Positions 1 through 9,100 of a stretch of 64,000 nucleotides of DNA are shown here, one piece after another. The notes below the pieces were generated by a model. It saw only the letters and a program-made list of their open reading frames with translations, was not told the origin of the DNA and ran no database searches. A program made the position numbers and the translations under genes. Position 1 is the first letter of the stretch. Each line of letters opens with the position of its first letter. Source of the stretch: Chitinophaga polysaccharea (GTDB taxonomy: Bacteria; Bacteroidota; Bacteroidia; Chitinophagales; Chitinophagaceae); contig NZ_VIWO01000001.1 in the NCBI RefSeq assembly GCF_007829335.1, forward strand, positions 868,001-932,000, written 5' to 3'.

Positions 1-72
1 TTCAACGGGATCTGCTGAAAAAGTTTCCAGCAGCTGGAAATACCGGTATATAAGCGCCAGTTTCTCTTCCAT
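1..72 (-). CDS. N-terminal fragment of an unknown protein, cut by the window edge
   Basis: An ATG at 72-70 on the minus strand opens a frame with no stop up to base 1. The 24 visible residues begin MEEKLALIYRYFQLLETF. The pattern of an amphipathic helix with a YFQLLE segment resembles the start of SnoaL/NTF2-like proteins, but too little is visible for a family call. It is codirectional with the M28 peptidase gene upstream of it on the minus strand, about 108 bases away. It could also be a chance open frame. Confidence 0.35.
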   Translation of the reverse strand, partial: MEEKLALIYRYFQLLETFSADPVE

Positions 73-179
73 TTAAAGGGATAAATTGAAATATTACGAA
101 TAGCGTATTTATGCGAAAATATACATTTCGCACCTATATGTAACTCTCAAATTTTGAGTGGTTCGTAATTATGTGGTGA

Positions 180-1466
180 TTATTGGGCACTAGTGAAGGC
201 CAGCTTGTCCTTATTATTCGTTTTATCGATGATGTTATACACCAGTTTGAGGACGTTGAGGGTGCCGGTATAATTTATCTTGTCGTCGCTGGTAGCTGTT
301 CCGGTATAGAAGTAAAGTACCGGTATATTTTTTTTGTAGAAAGATGCGTGATCAGAGTTGCCAGCCAGGGTAGAGTCGTAGGCCAGTGGCAGCTCTTTGT
401 TGGTGGCGGCTTCCTGCAGGATGGCGGCCCATCCGGGGGAGGTGCCTGTTCCGCCTATCTGTAAAGCCTTACCTGGATTGAGTTGCCCGATACCGTCCAT
501 ATTAATCATATAGTTTACCTGGGCCAGGTTTACGGTGCTATGGGAGGCGAAGTATTTAGAGCCATATAGGCCTTGTTCCTTCCCGGAAAAGGCGATGATC
601 ACATAGTTATTGTTATGGAGACGGGAGCCTGTCAGCAGGCGGGCTAATTCCAGTAGGGCGGCTGTTCCGCTTACATTATCATCTGATTTGGCGGTACTTT
701 CCCAGCCGGGAAAATCGTAATGGGCGCCGATAATGATGGTATGGGGGGCTTTGTTATCCACATAGCCGATTACGTTAGTGCCGGTGCGTTTGATGGGTTT
801 AAAGGCAATCTGCATATTTACCTGGAAGCTACCGGCATCGTCGGCGCTTAGTTTTTTGCTGATTTCCCTGCCAACCCATACGGCCGGAATGCCAGCAGTG
901 GCGGGATGTTGATCGAGCCATTGCTGTACTTCGGCAATAGATTCTCTCCCGTTAAAAAATATTACGCCGGTAGCGCCCGACTTTTCAGCGATCTGCGTTT
1001 GTTGCAGGTACTGCTCCAGGGGTGTTTTCCGGCTATCGGTATCCATTTCTGCCACGTTGATAAACCAGATATTGTCGGGTTCATTTACGCTGGGCATTAC
1101 TTCTCCTTTGACTGATTTTTCTGCGCTGAAAGGCAGGGGGAGATACTGTTGGCCGGCTACCAGCTTATCTTCGTTGATGGCCAGGTGGCAATTGGTAGCG
1201 GGTTCCTTGCTTTCTTTGACAGTAAATTGCTGTAAAAAGCCATCCTCCCCTTTGGGGCTGAGACCAATTTGTTTCATCTGAGCAGAAATATACGCTGCGG
1301 CCAGTTGCTCGCCGGGAGCGCCAGTACTGCGGCCTTCCAGCTTATTGCTGCTCAGGTAATTGATATGTAGTTGTAGGTTACCAAGGGTTTTTCTGTCCTC
1401 TTTTCTTTGGGCATAAACATGGATGGTAACAACTACCAGTGGTAACAGCCAGGTGATCTTTTTCAC
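180..1466 (-). CDS. Secreted M28-family zinc aminopeptidase
   Basis: Probable exported metallo-exopeptidase that cleaves N-terminal residues from peptides. The N-terminus is a clear signal peptide (MKKITWLLPLVVV...VYAQ), followed by a PA-like insert around residues 95-215. The M28 catalytic domain shows TIIIGAHYDFPGW (zinc His and Asp), SDDNVSGTAALLELARLL (bridging Asp), GKEQGLYGSKYF (catalytic Glu region) and a late SDHASF histidine ligand. An in-frame TTG at 1493 would start inside the promoter -7 element at 1491-1498. The GTG at 1466 places Met directly before the Lys-Lys of the signal peptide, so I chose it. About 428 residues is normal for secreted Bacteroidota M28 enzymes. It probably works in peptide scavenging in the periplasm or outside the cell. 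The function is family-level only. Confidence 0.9.
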   Translation of the reverse strand: MKKITWLLPLVVVTIHVYAQRKEDRKTLGNLQLHINYLSSNKLEGRSTGAPGEQLAAAYISAQMKQIGLSPKGEDGFLQQFTVKESKEPATNCHLAINEDKLVAGQQYLPLPFSAEKSVKGEVMPSVNEPDNIWFINVAEMDTDSRKTPLEQYLQQTQIAEKSGATGVIFFNGRESIAEVQQWLDQHPATAGIPAVWVGREISKKLSADDAGSFQVNMQIAFKPIKRTGTNVIGYVDNKAPHTIIIGAHYDFPGWESTAKSDDNVSGTAALLELARLLTGSRLHNNNYVIIAFSGKEQGLYGSKYFASHSTVNLAQVNYMINMDGIGQLNPGKALQIGGTGTSPGWAAILQEAATNKELPLAYDSTLAGNSDHASFYKKNIPVLYFYTGTATSDDKINYTGTLNVLKLVYNIIDKTNNKDKLAFTSAQ

Positions 1467-1490
1467 AGCAATCTGATTTGGGTGTTGCGG

Positions 1491-1498
1491 CAAAATTA
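1491..1498 (-). promoter_or_regulatory. -7 promoter element for the M28 peptidase gene
   Basis: On the minus strand the sequence is TAATTTTG, a perfect match to the Bacteroidota TAnnTTTG element. It lies 24 bases upstream of the GTG at 1466 and overlaps the alternative TTG start at 1493, which argues against the longer protein. No clear -33 TTG was found. Confidence 0.55.
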
Positions 1499-1640
1499 CG
1501 AATTACCATGGTTGAATGGCCAAATCTGCCAGAAGATCTTTTGACTATATCATTGTATTTTAAGTATTTATAATACATTACTTTCGTCTGAAAACCGTCA
1601 TTCGCCAAATGGGGTGTAAGGTTGGTAATTCTCAAAATGC

Positions 1641-1648
1641 TATTTTTG
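1641..1648 (+). promoter_or_regulatory. -7 promoter element for gcvT
   Basis: TATTTTTG matches TAnnTTTG and sits 20 bases before the gcvT ATG. It implies a leader of about 14 bases. A TTG at 1622-1624 is the nearest possible -33 element, slightly closer than usual. Confidence 0.5.
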
Positions 1649-1668
1649 CCCCGTTTTAAAAACAAAGT

Positions 1669-2757
1669 ATGAAAAACACGCCTTTTACTGAGAAACACAT
1701 TGCGCTGGGCGCCAAGATGGCCGCCTTTGCAGGTTACAACATGCCTATTTCCTACACTGGTATTAACGACGAGCACCAGGCGGTACGTACAAACGCCGGT
1801 GTGTTCGATGTAAGCCATATGGGCGAATTTATTTTAAAGGGCGAACATGCACTGGACCTGATCCAGCGCGTTACCAGCAACGACGCCTCCAAACTAACTG
1901 CCGGTAAGGCGCAGTACAGCTGCCTGCCGAACAACGAGGGAGGTATCGTAGACGATCTGCTGGTATATTGCATTGAAGAAAACAAAGTATATATGTTGGT
2001 GGTAAACGCCAGCAATATTGAAAAAGACTGGAACTGGATCAGCCAGTTCAATACCAACAACGTGGAAATGCACAACATTTCCGACAAAACCTGCCTGCTG
2101 GCCATCCAGGGACCTAATGCTACCAGCATGCTCCAGCCACTCACCGACGTGGACCTGGTAAATATGAAATATTACACTTTCGCCAAAGGCACCTTTGCCG
2201 GCGTACCTAATGTGGTGATCAGCGCTACAGGGTATACCGGTGCCGGTGGTATCGAAATTTATTTTGAAGATACCGACGGTGCAGCAGATAAGGTATGGGA
2301 GGCTATTTTCGCCACTGGTGGTCCTAAAGGACTGAAACCTATTGGTTTAGGCGCCCGCGATACCCTCCGCCTGGAAATGGGTTTCTGCCTCTATGGCAAT
2401 GATATTGACGACACTACTTCCCCTATGGAAGCAGGTTTGGGCTGGATCACCAAATTCACCAAACCATTCACTTCCAGCGAAATATTTGCAAAACAAAAGG
2501 CCGAAGGCGTTACCAAAAAGCTGGTTGGTTTTGAAATGGTAGATAAAGGTATTCCGCGTCACGATTATGAAATCAAGGATGCTGCCGGTAATGTGATTGG
2601 CCGCGTAACCTCCGGTACACAGTCGCCTTCTATGCAAAAAGCCATCGGTCTGGGTTATGTAAATACGCCATTCGCTGCACAGGATACTGAAATATTTATT
2701 GCGGTAAGGGACAAGGCCCTGAAAGCAAAAGTGGTAAAAGTACCTTTCCTGAGTTAG
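1669..2757 (+). CDS. gcvT: Aminomethyltransferase, glycine cleavage T-protein
   Basis: T-protein of the glycine cleavage system. It moves the methylene carbon from the aminomethyl-lipoyl group of H-protein to tetrahydrofolate and releases ammonia. The 362 residues match the usual length. The N-terminus ([20 protein letters not shown]), the folate-domain segment [10 protein letters not shown], the [12 protein letters not shown] region and the C-terminal barrel motif [17 protein letters not shown] are typical. The gene stands alone with its own promoter; gcvH and gcvP are not in the window, as is common in Bacteroidota. Cytoplasmic. The downstream SRPBCC gene follows after about 90 bases in the same direction. 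Confidence 0.96.
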   Translation: MKNTPFTEKHIALGAKMAAFAGYNMPISYTGINDEHQAVRTNAGVFDVSHMGEFILKGEHALDLIQRVTSNDASKLTAGKAQYSCLPNNEGGIVDDLLVYCIEENKVYMLVVNASNIEKDWNWISQFNTNNVEMHNISDKTCLLAIQGPNATSMLQPLTDVDLVNMKYYTFAKGTFAGVPNVVISATGYTGAGGIEIYFEDTDGAADKVWEAIFATGGPKGLKPIGLGARDTLRLEMGFCLYGNDIDDTTSPMEAGLGWITKFTKPFTSSEIFAKQKAEGVTKKLVGFEMVDKGIPRHDYEIKDAAGNVIGRVTSGTQSPSMQKAIGLGYVNTPFAAQDTEIFIAVRDKALKAKVVKVPFLS

Positions 2758-2846
2758 GAATAATAGGAATAGCCGGCTAAAAGTTGTTAATTTCGGTGCC
2801 TGAAAGTTTTCGGAGCACCGAAATTTTTATATTTACCACCATATCT

Positions 2847-3320
2847 ATGCCTACTATCCATTTAACTACCGTTATCCATGCTCCGCTGGAGCGGGTCTTT
2901 GACCTGAGCAGGAGCATTACGCTGCACAAGAAAAGCATGTCGCACCGGCAGGAAGAAGCGATTAAAGGTCGCACCAACGGCCTGATTGCTTATAACGAAA
3001 CCGTGACCTGGCGGGCTAAGCACCTTGGGAAGATGAGGGAGCTGACCACCAAAATCACTGCGATGCGACAGCATGAGTTTTTTAGTGATGAAATGACCGA
3101 TGGCGACTTTACCCATATGAGTCATGAGCATCATTTCAAAGAAATCGGCAACGGTACCGTCATGATCGATATCATGGATTTTGGTACGCCTTATGGCTGG
3201 TTTGGAAGAGTATTTGAAAAGATTTACCTGCAAAAGTATATGACCAAGCTACTGCAGGAGCGAAATAATACTATTAAGGAGTTTGCCGAAAGCGAGAAGT
3301 GGCGGGTGATCCTTGATTAA
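2847..3320 (+). CDS. SRPBCC-fold (START/Bet v1-like) protein
   Basis: A 157-residue protein starting MPTIHLTTVIHAPLERVFDLS, the classic first strand and helix of the SRPBCC hydrophobic-ligand-binding fold (polyketide cyclase/dehydrase group). A GFGxxF-like segment (FGTPYGWFGRVFEKIYLQKY) precedes the long C-terminal helix that closes the pocket. The frame is open upstream to 2784, but the hydrophobic extension is unlike the family, so the ATG at 2847 is chosen. The ligand is unknown. It lies 16 bases before comB and may share its transcript. Confidence 0.8.
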   Translation: MPTIHLTTVIHAPLERVFDLSRSITLHKKSMSHRQEEAIKGRTNGLIAYNETVTWRAKHLGKMRELTTKITAMRQHEFFSDEMTDGDFTHMSHEHHFKEIGNGTVMIDIMDFGTPYGWFGRVFEKIYLQKYMTKLLQERNNTIKEFAESEKWRVILD

Positions 3321-3336
3321 AGTTAAAAGCATTTGA

Positions 3337-4059
3337 ATGACAGAAAGCAATAAACCCAGCCTGGAAGTGTGTTTATCCCCGGCATTGTTACACTTATTTG
3401 ATGTGAAAAGCAGCATAGTCGTTATTATCGATGTGTTGCGGGCTACTTCTACCATCTGTACAGCCCTGCACAACGGCGCCGCCCGGGTAATCCCGGTGGC
3501 CAGCGTGGAAGAATGTGTGAATATTGGTCGCGCTATCGGTGGTATTACCGCTGGCGAAAGAGATGGCAAAATAGCGGAAGGACTGGTACACGGCAACTCT
3601 CCTTTCGAATATCCGCGCGAGTTTATAGAAAATAAAACTCTGGTACTCACTACTACCAATGGTACCAAGTTATTGCATATGGCCAAAGATGCGGTGCAGA
3701 TTATTACCGGCTCTTTTCCTAATATCAGCGCGGTGTGCGAGTACCTGGTGGCGCAAAAACAAAACGTTCTCCTGGGTTGTGCCGCCTGGAAAGACCGGGT
3801 CAACATGGAGGATACTCTCTTTGCGGGGGCCGTGGTGAACCGTATTAAGGCGCATTTTGACGTTAACTGCGATTCCGCTATCGCGGCTGAGGCTCTTTAT
3901 ACTTCCGCCAAAGACGATATTTATACCTTTATGAAGCAGGCCTCCCACTATCAGCGTTTAGCGAAGTATGGGCTGGAAAAAGATATACACTACTGCCTCA
4001 CGCCGGATGGCGCTAATGTGCTACCGTTGTTTAAAAACGGGGAACTGGTGGCGGGATAA
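3337..4059 (+). CDS. comB: 2-phosphosulfolactate phosphatase family (ComB)
   Basis: A 240-residue member of the ComB family, which in methanogens dephosphorylates 2-phosphosulfolactate to sulfolactate in coenzyme M synthesis with Mg2+. Family features seen are VVIIDVLRATSTICTALHNG near the N-terminus, GERDGKIAEGL, the N-S-P-F-E-Y segment, TTTNGTKLL, and a late cysteine-containing CAAWKDRVNMEDTLFAG stretch. Bacteroidota carry this family without making coenzyme M, so the real substrate here is likely another phosphorylated acid or sulfonate metabolite (inference). It follows the SRPBCC gene closely and converges on the AraC gene 6 bases away. Confidence 0.88.
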   Translation: MTESNKPSLEVCLSPALLHLFDVKSSIVVIIDVLRATSTICTALHNGAARVIPVASVEECVNIGRAIGGITAGERDGKIAEGLVHGNSPFEYPREFIENKTLVLTTTNGTKLLHMAKDAVQIITGSFPNISAVCEYLVAQKQNVLLGCAAWKDRVNMEDTLFAGAVVNRIKAHFDVNCDSAIAAEALYTSAKDDIYTFMKQASHYQRLAKYGLEKDIHYCLTPDGANVLPLFKNGELVAG

Positions 4060-4065
4060 GCTTTT

Positions 4066-4959
4066 CTACCGGCCCTGCTCCTGCTCCCGGAATTGCTGGG
4101 GGGCGATACCCATATTTTTCTTAAAGAACCGGTTGAAATAGGCCGGATCATCAAAGCCAAGCTGGTAGGCAATTTCCTTGATACTGAGGTTGTCGAGAAA
4201 CAGCAGGCGCTTTGCTTCCAATAGTATTCTTTCTTTGATCAGGGCGCCGGCATTTTTGCCGGTGAGTTTTTGCGTGAGCGCGTTGAGCTGTCGCGGACTG
4301 ATATGCATTGCGTTGGCATAGTCCTGTACTTCGTGCTGTTCGTGGAAATGCTGATGTAACAGGTGCTTAAATGCCAGCAGCTGCGATTGCCGGAGCCCCG
4401 GTTGCAGATGCGCTTCCTGGAGCCGTTGTCCGCGGATGCGGAGTATTTCCATGAGTATCACCCGGATGTAGGAAAACAGGATATCGCCGGTGCCGGTGCT
4501 GGCATGGTCGTATTCCTGCAGGGTGAGCGTGAGCAAGGTATTCAGCCGTTCATATTCTTCCGGTTGCAGGGCAATAACCGGGTAGCCCTGCAGGTTGTCG
4601 AACAAGAAATGGGCATACAGCTGTTTATCAGGATCATTGCCACTGCTGAAGAAGGGAGCGTTGAATTTAAGCGAAAAACCCTTGCTGCCTCTATCGCGTT
4701 CCAGCAGATGTACCTGTTCGGGCGACAACATAAATACTACGGGACCTTTGAAGGGAAAAGGCGTAAAATCGATATGCTGAATACCCACTCCCTCCGCCAG
4801 GAGTGATATTTCGTAGTAGTCGTGGCGATGCGGATATTGCCGTTCCATTATTTTTCCTTCGTCATTGATGACCGCCACCAGCACGTCTTTCAGCTGGGTG
4901 GGGATATTGACAGTAACGCCATCGGTGATATGGTGGGATGGAATATGTTTTCGCTGCAT
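4066..4959 (-). CDS. AraC-family transcriptional regulator
   Basis: A 297-residue regulator with an N-terminal cupin-like sensor region (residues about 20-150, with YPHRHDYYEISLL and FMLSPEQVHLLER) and a C-terminal double helix-turn-helix (from about 195). The second HTH reads IKEIAYQLGFDDPAYFNRFF, close to the family consensus, followed by the GIAPQQFR terminator of the domain. The inducer is unknown. The gene is divergent from the MBL-fold gene at 5043 with only 83 bases between starts, so that gene is the most likely target (inference). It could also be autoregulated. Confidence 0.92.
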   Translation of the reverse strand: MQRKHIPSHHITDGVTVNIPTQLKDVLVAVINDEGKIMERQYPHRHDYYEISLLAEGVGIQHIDFTPFPFKGPVVFMLSPEQVHLLERDRGSKGFSLKFNAPFFSSGNDPDKQLYAHFLFDNLQGYPVIALQPEEYERLNTLLTLTLQEYDHASTGTGDILFSYIRVILMEILRIRGQRLQEAHLQPGLRQSQLLAFKHLLHQHFHEQHEVQDYANAMHISPRQLNALTQKLTGKNAGALIKERILLEAKRLLFLDNLSIKEIAYQLGFDDPAYFNRFFKKNMGIAPQQFREQEQGR

Positions 4960-4992
4960 GTCTAAAAGTACAAGTAATTGTCGGGTATGTCT

Positions 4993-5024
4993 ATTGAGCC
5001 GGCTACGGGGTAGCGGTAGTTTTG
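4993..5024 (+). promoter_or_regulatory. Promoter of the MBL-fold gene
   Basis: TTG at 4993-4995, a 21-base spacer, then TAGTTTTG at 5017-5024, giving both the -33 and -7 elements of Bacteroidota promoters. The expected start of transcription is about 5030, which leaves a 13-base leader to the ATG at 5043 and rules out the in-frame TTG at 5022. The site lies in the divergent region shared with the AraC regulator. Confidence 0.6.
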
Positions 5025-5042
5025 CTGGTAAAAATAAGCATT

Positions 5043-5948
5043 ATGTCAACAGATAACACGAGAAGGAACTGGATAAAGCAGAGTGCCCTGGCCGTGATGG
5101 GAATACCTGCTTTATTTAAAAATAGCTATATTCTACCAGCAAAAGTGAATGATATGATACATTACCTCTGTAGTACCTGTGGGGTACAGTATGAAGCCAG
5201 TAAGGAAGTGCCGGCGCATTGCCCGATTTGTGAAGATGAACGACAATATGTGAATCCGGGAGGGCAAAGCTGGACGACACTGGAGCAGGTGCAGAAAACG
5301 CATAAAAACATTATAGAACTGGTGGCGCCCAACCTGTACGCCATTTATACCACTCCCGATTTTGCTATCGGCCAGCGGGCGCACTTGCTGGTTACGCCGG
5401 AGGGAAATATCCTGTGGGATTGTATTGCTAACCTCGACGCCTCTACGATAGATATTATTCAGCGGTTAGGTGGTATCCGTGCGATGGCCATTTCCCATCC
5501 GCATTATTTTTCCACGATCGTGGAGTGGAGTCATGCTTTTGGAAACATACCGGTATATGTGCACGCATTGGATGCTGAATGGCTACAGCGCCGTGATGAG
5601 GTGATCAAGCTTTGGTCGGGCCCTGAACTGGTACTATGGGCGGGTATGAAGCTGGTGTTATGCGGCGGGCATTTTGCCGGCGGCAACGTATTGTATGCCC
5701 CGGCAGGTAAGGGATTGTTGCTGGTTGGCGACATTATCCAGGTGTCGTCTGACCGGAAAACGGTATCGGTGATGTACAGTTATCCCAATAATATTCCTTT
5801 GTCGGCCCGGGAAATCAATACCCTGCATGCTGCTGTAAAACCGCTGGCATATGATGCCATGTATGGAGCTTTTGGACGATATATTAAAACAGATGCAGCT
5901 AGGGCGGTAGATTTTTCATTGGAACGATACCTGCAACATATCCGTTGA
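5043..5948 (+). CDS. MBL-fold hydrolase with N-terminal rubredoxin-like zinc knuckle
   Basis: A 301-residue protein. Residues 6-30 form a twin-arginine-like leader (RRNWIKQSALAVMG) that may export it or be a remnant. Then comes a CSTCG...CPIC zinc knuckle (about residues 43-66), followed by a metallo-beta-lactamase fold. The usual HxHxDH loop is changed to SHPHYFSTIVEW, a variant that keeps HPH but lacks the DH pair. Later motifs are CGGHFAGG and LLVGDIIQ. The altered loop argues for one-metal or non-canonical chemistry; the substrate is unknown. The ATG at 5043 is supported by the promoter at 4993-5024. Divergent from, and probably controlled by, the AraC gene. Confidence 0.75.
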   Translation: MSTDNTRRNWIKQSALAVMGIPALFKNSYILPAKVNDMIHYLCSTCGVQYEASKEVPAHCPICEDERQYVNPGGQSWTTLEQVQKTHKNIIELVAPNLYAIYTTPDFAIGQRAHLLVTPEGNILWDCIANLDASTIDIIQRLGGIRAMAISHPHYFSTIVEWSHAFGNIPVYVHALDAEWLQRRDEVIKLWSGPELVLWAGMKLVLCGGHFAGGNVLYAPAGKGLLLVGDIIQVSSDRKTVSVMYSYPNNIPLSAREINTLHAAVKPLAYDAMYGAFGRYIKTDAARAVDFSLERYLQHIR

Positions 5949-6009
5949 CCTATTTTAAATGCTTGATAAACAAGCATCTATATTTATAAAAAAAGATGTT
6001 GGAAAATAG

Positions 6010-6040
6010 CCGCTTCCCAGCCATGGTAAACGGGAAGCGG
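6010..6040 (+). terminator. Hairpin after the MBL-fold gene
   Basis: Stem CCGCTTCCC / GGGAAGCGG (9 bp, perfect) with a 13-base loop, 62 bases after the stop. The downstream T-run is weak (ttaatc), so this may be a transcript-stabilising hairpin rather than an efficient intrinsic terminator. Confidence 0.45.
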
Positions 6041-6089
6041 TTAATCAGTTCTTAATGTGCGGACTGCGGGTTATTATGAATTTTCTGCT

Positions 6090-6097
6090 TACTTTTG
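6090..6097 (+). promoter_or_regulatory. -7 element for the SNF2 helicase gene
   Basis: TACTTTTG matches TAnnTTTG, 86 bases before the helicase ATG. It implies a leader of about 80 bases. No good -33 TTG is present. Confidence 0.4.
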
Positions 6098-6183
6098 TGG
6101 ATTGCCTTTTTATCAGCTGTTAAGTTTTTTTGATATATCTAGCAACCCTTTGTTGATAATAAAAGCAGGCAACAACGAATAGT

Positions 6184-9100
6184 ATGTCGCTACCCCATTT
6201 GCTAAAATATGTTTACAACAACGGCACTGATGAAGTGATCCGCAGGGGGAAGCGTATTTTCTCGACCGGGGGTGTTGAACTCATTGAGGCAGACCCCGTG
6301 CTAAAAACAGCTACCTTCCGCGTAAAGAGCGACACACACGCCAATTATTACCGTGTTTCCATCAATAAATACGGGGAAACCAGCGGTATGTCCATTCGCT
6401 GCCAGTGTCCATATAACCTGGGCGATATTTGCCGGCACGAAGCTGCCGCGCTTTTTCAGCTCCAGGAAATGCTGGACAAGAACCATTTTGAAAGCTTCGA
6501 TACCCAGTTTGACCAGCAGCATACGCTGGTGAAAATGAAATCTATCGATATCAAAAGTATCAAACTGCTTACCTCCGGCGCCATCCTGGCCGAGGCCGAA
6601 GAAATTGCCAAAAAGCATCCGGCCAAGATCAAGCATGCGAAGGATGAAAAGGTGGAGGCCGTGCTGACACTGGATGGACAAGAATTTCCACTGATTATTC
6701 AGCGAAACGAAGAACGCTTTTTTGATACCCATTGCACCTGCGACGAAACGGAACACGCGCTTTGTGTGCATAAAACAGCCCTGTTCCTGCAATTATTGCA
6801 GAAACACGGACCGTTTTATTTCGATACGCTGCGCAACTGGGACAAGGAAAAGAACAAATTATTATCGCTGTACGGTTATTCCCTGTCGGACGACCTGGAA
6901 GGGAAATTTGCCTTTTCCTACATGGATGGCAAGCCGTTCTTAAGAGTGCTGGACCCTACCATCAAGCGGGTAGATGGCGCCACTGCCGGCCGGCAGCCGG
7001 TAACGGCTCCCCCACCACCGGAGGAAACCATTACCATTTCACAGCGACTGGCCACCGTTTTCAACGCCAATGAAACGCTGTACCCCTACTTTAAAATAGA
7101 CCTGGTAAGCGGCGAAATCAACGAAGAGCAAACCGCCTTTGTATCGCTCGCCAGCAAACTGGATCTCACTAAATACGTTGACTTTTACCAATACAAGGAA
7201 AAAGACAGGGAACTCATAGCGCCTATACGAAAATTACAGGGCAGCGAAGTGAGTAAATTCCTCAGCAAAAACTCCCCGTTTGCCGGCATCTGGGAAAATA
7301 TTACGCATGAAAATGCGGAAGAATTGCCCACCGAAACGAAAGAGTTGATGCTGGAATACCTGCACCCTAAGCTGGCCAAACTGTTCCCACAGCTGGCAGA
7401 GCATGGACTGGTATTCGAATTGCCCAACCGGCAGGCCTTTAAAACAAAGAGCCTGCAACAACTGCAAATCGGCGCCGATCGCCTGAAACTGGTGATCAAA
7501 ACCACTACCGGCGATACCCACGTTACGGTAAACTGTTACGTGAGTATTGAGGGCGAGCTAATAAATGTAGCTGATAACCAATGGGATAGCCCGCTTTTGT
7601 TCCTGCATAAACAGGTGATTTATTTGTTTGAAAGTCCGCAGGATGCCCTGCACGTAGAGCTTTTCAAACAAAATGGTCAGTTGCGCATCGCCAACAATGA
7701 ATGGCCTACCTACCTGAAAGACTACTTGTTGCCACTGAGCCGGCAGTATGATATCCAGTTCGATAAAGGCTTGCTGGCAGAGGTAAAGGATATTGCCCCA
7801 GAACCCCGCGTATTCCTGAAAGAGCTGGGAGAAACATTTATTATACAACCCGGATTTGCTTATCGCGGCCAGGAAGTAGAATGGAATGACGAAGGCAAGA
7901 TTACTGTGCAGGAAGGCAATAAGGTGGTGATTATCCACCGGAATAAACCGGCGGAAGAAGAGTTTGTAGCAAAACTCCGGACTTTACATACCAACTTCGC
8001 CCAGCACGACAACAACAACTATTTCTACCTGCGGGCAAAAGAAGCATTGAAGAACAACTGGTTTTTCCTGTTTTTCGATGCGCTGAAAGAAATGAACGTG
8101 CGGGTATTTGGATTTGATTCGCTGCGCAATTTCAAATTCAGCTCGCATAAACCGGTTACCAACCTGCAAATCAGTTCTGGCATCGACTGGTTCGACGCCC
8201 AGATTGAAGTGTTGTATGGCGATCAGAAAGTAAGTATTAAGGATATCAAAAATGCGCTGGCCAATAAACAGAACTATGTTCAGCTGGCAGACGGCTCCCT
8301 GGGGCTGCTGCCGGAAGAATGGCTGCGTAAATATTCCCTGTTATTTAAAGTTGGGGAAGAAAAGGATAAAGGACTTAAACTCAGCAAATACAATTTCAGC
8401 GTTATTGATGAGTTGTATGAGTTTATAGATGACGAAGCGGTAGTGCTGGAGCTGGAACAAAAGCGGCGCAAGCTGTTGCAGTTTGATGAAATCCGCAACA
8501 TAGCCCTGCCGGAGAATTTAAAGGCCAAATTGCGGCCTTACCAGGAAAGCGGATTCCAGTGGCTCAACTACCTCGACGACATTAAATGGGGTGGTATATT
8601 GGCAGATGATATGGGTCTCGGTAAAACCATCCAGGCGCTTACCTTCCTGCAATATTATAAGAACAAGAACGGTGGTAAAACCATGGCGTTGATAGTTTGT
8701 CCTACTACGCTGATTTACAACTGGGAAAATGAAATCAAGAAGTTTACACCGGATATCCGGCATCATATTCACCATGGCCCGGCGCGATTCAAATCGGCGG
8801 AGGAACTGGTAAATTTCGATGCTATCATCACTACCTACGGTACCTTGCGCAGCGATATCCAGCTGCTCATGAAGATAGAATTCGATTATGTGATCCTGGA
8901 TGAATCGCAGGCAATCAAGAACCCGCAATCGAAGGTGACCAAGGCAGCGCAACTGCTGCAAACCCGTAACAGGCTCGCGTTGAGCGGTACGCCGATGCAG
9001 AACAATACCTTCGATATTTATGCGCAGATGAACTTCCTCAACCCGGGTATGCTGGGCAGCGTAGACTTCTTCCGCAATGAGTTTGCAACGCCTATCGACA

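Noticed and set aside
1378..1818. 146-residue open frame on the minus strand upstream of gcvT
   Set aside because: It overlaps the start of gcvT and the M28 gene, has no family features and is composed of low-probability codons; a shadow frame.
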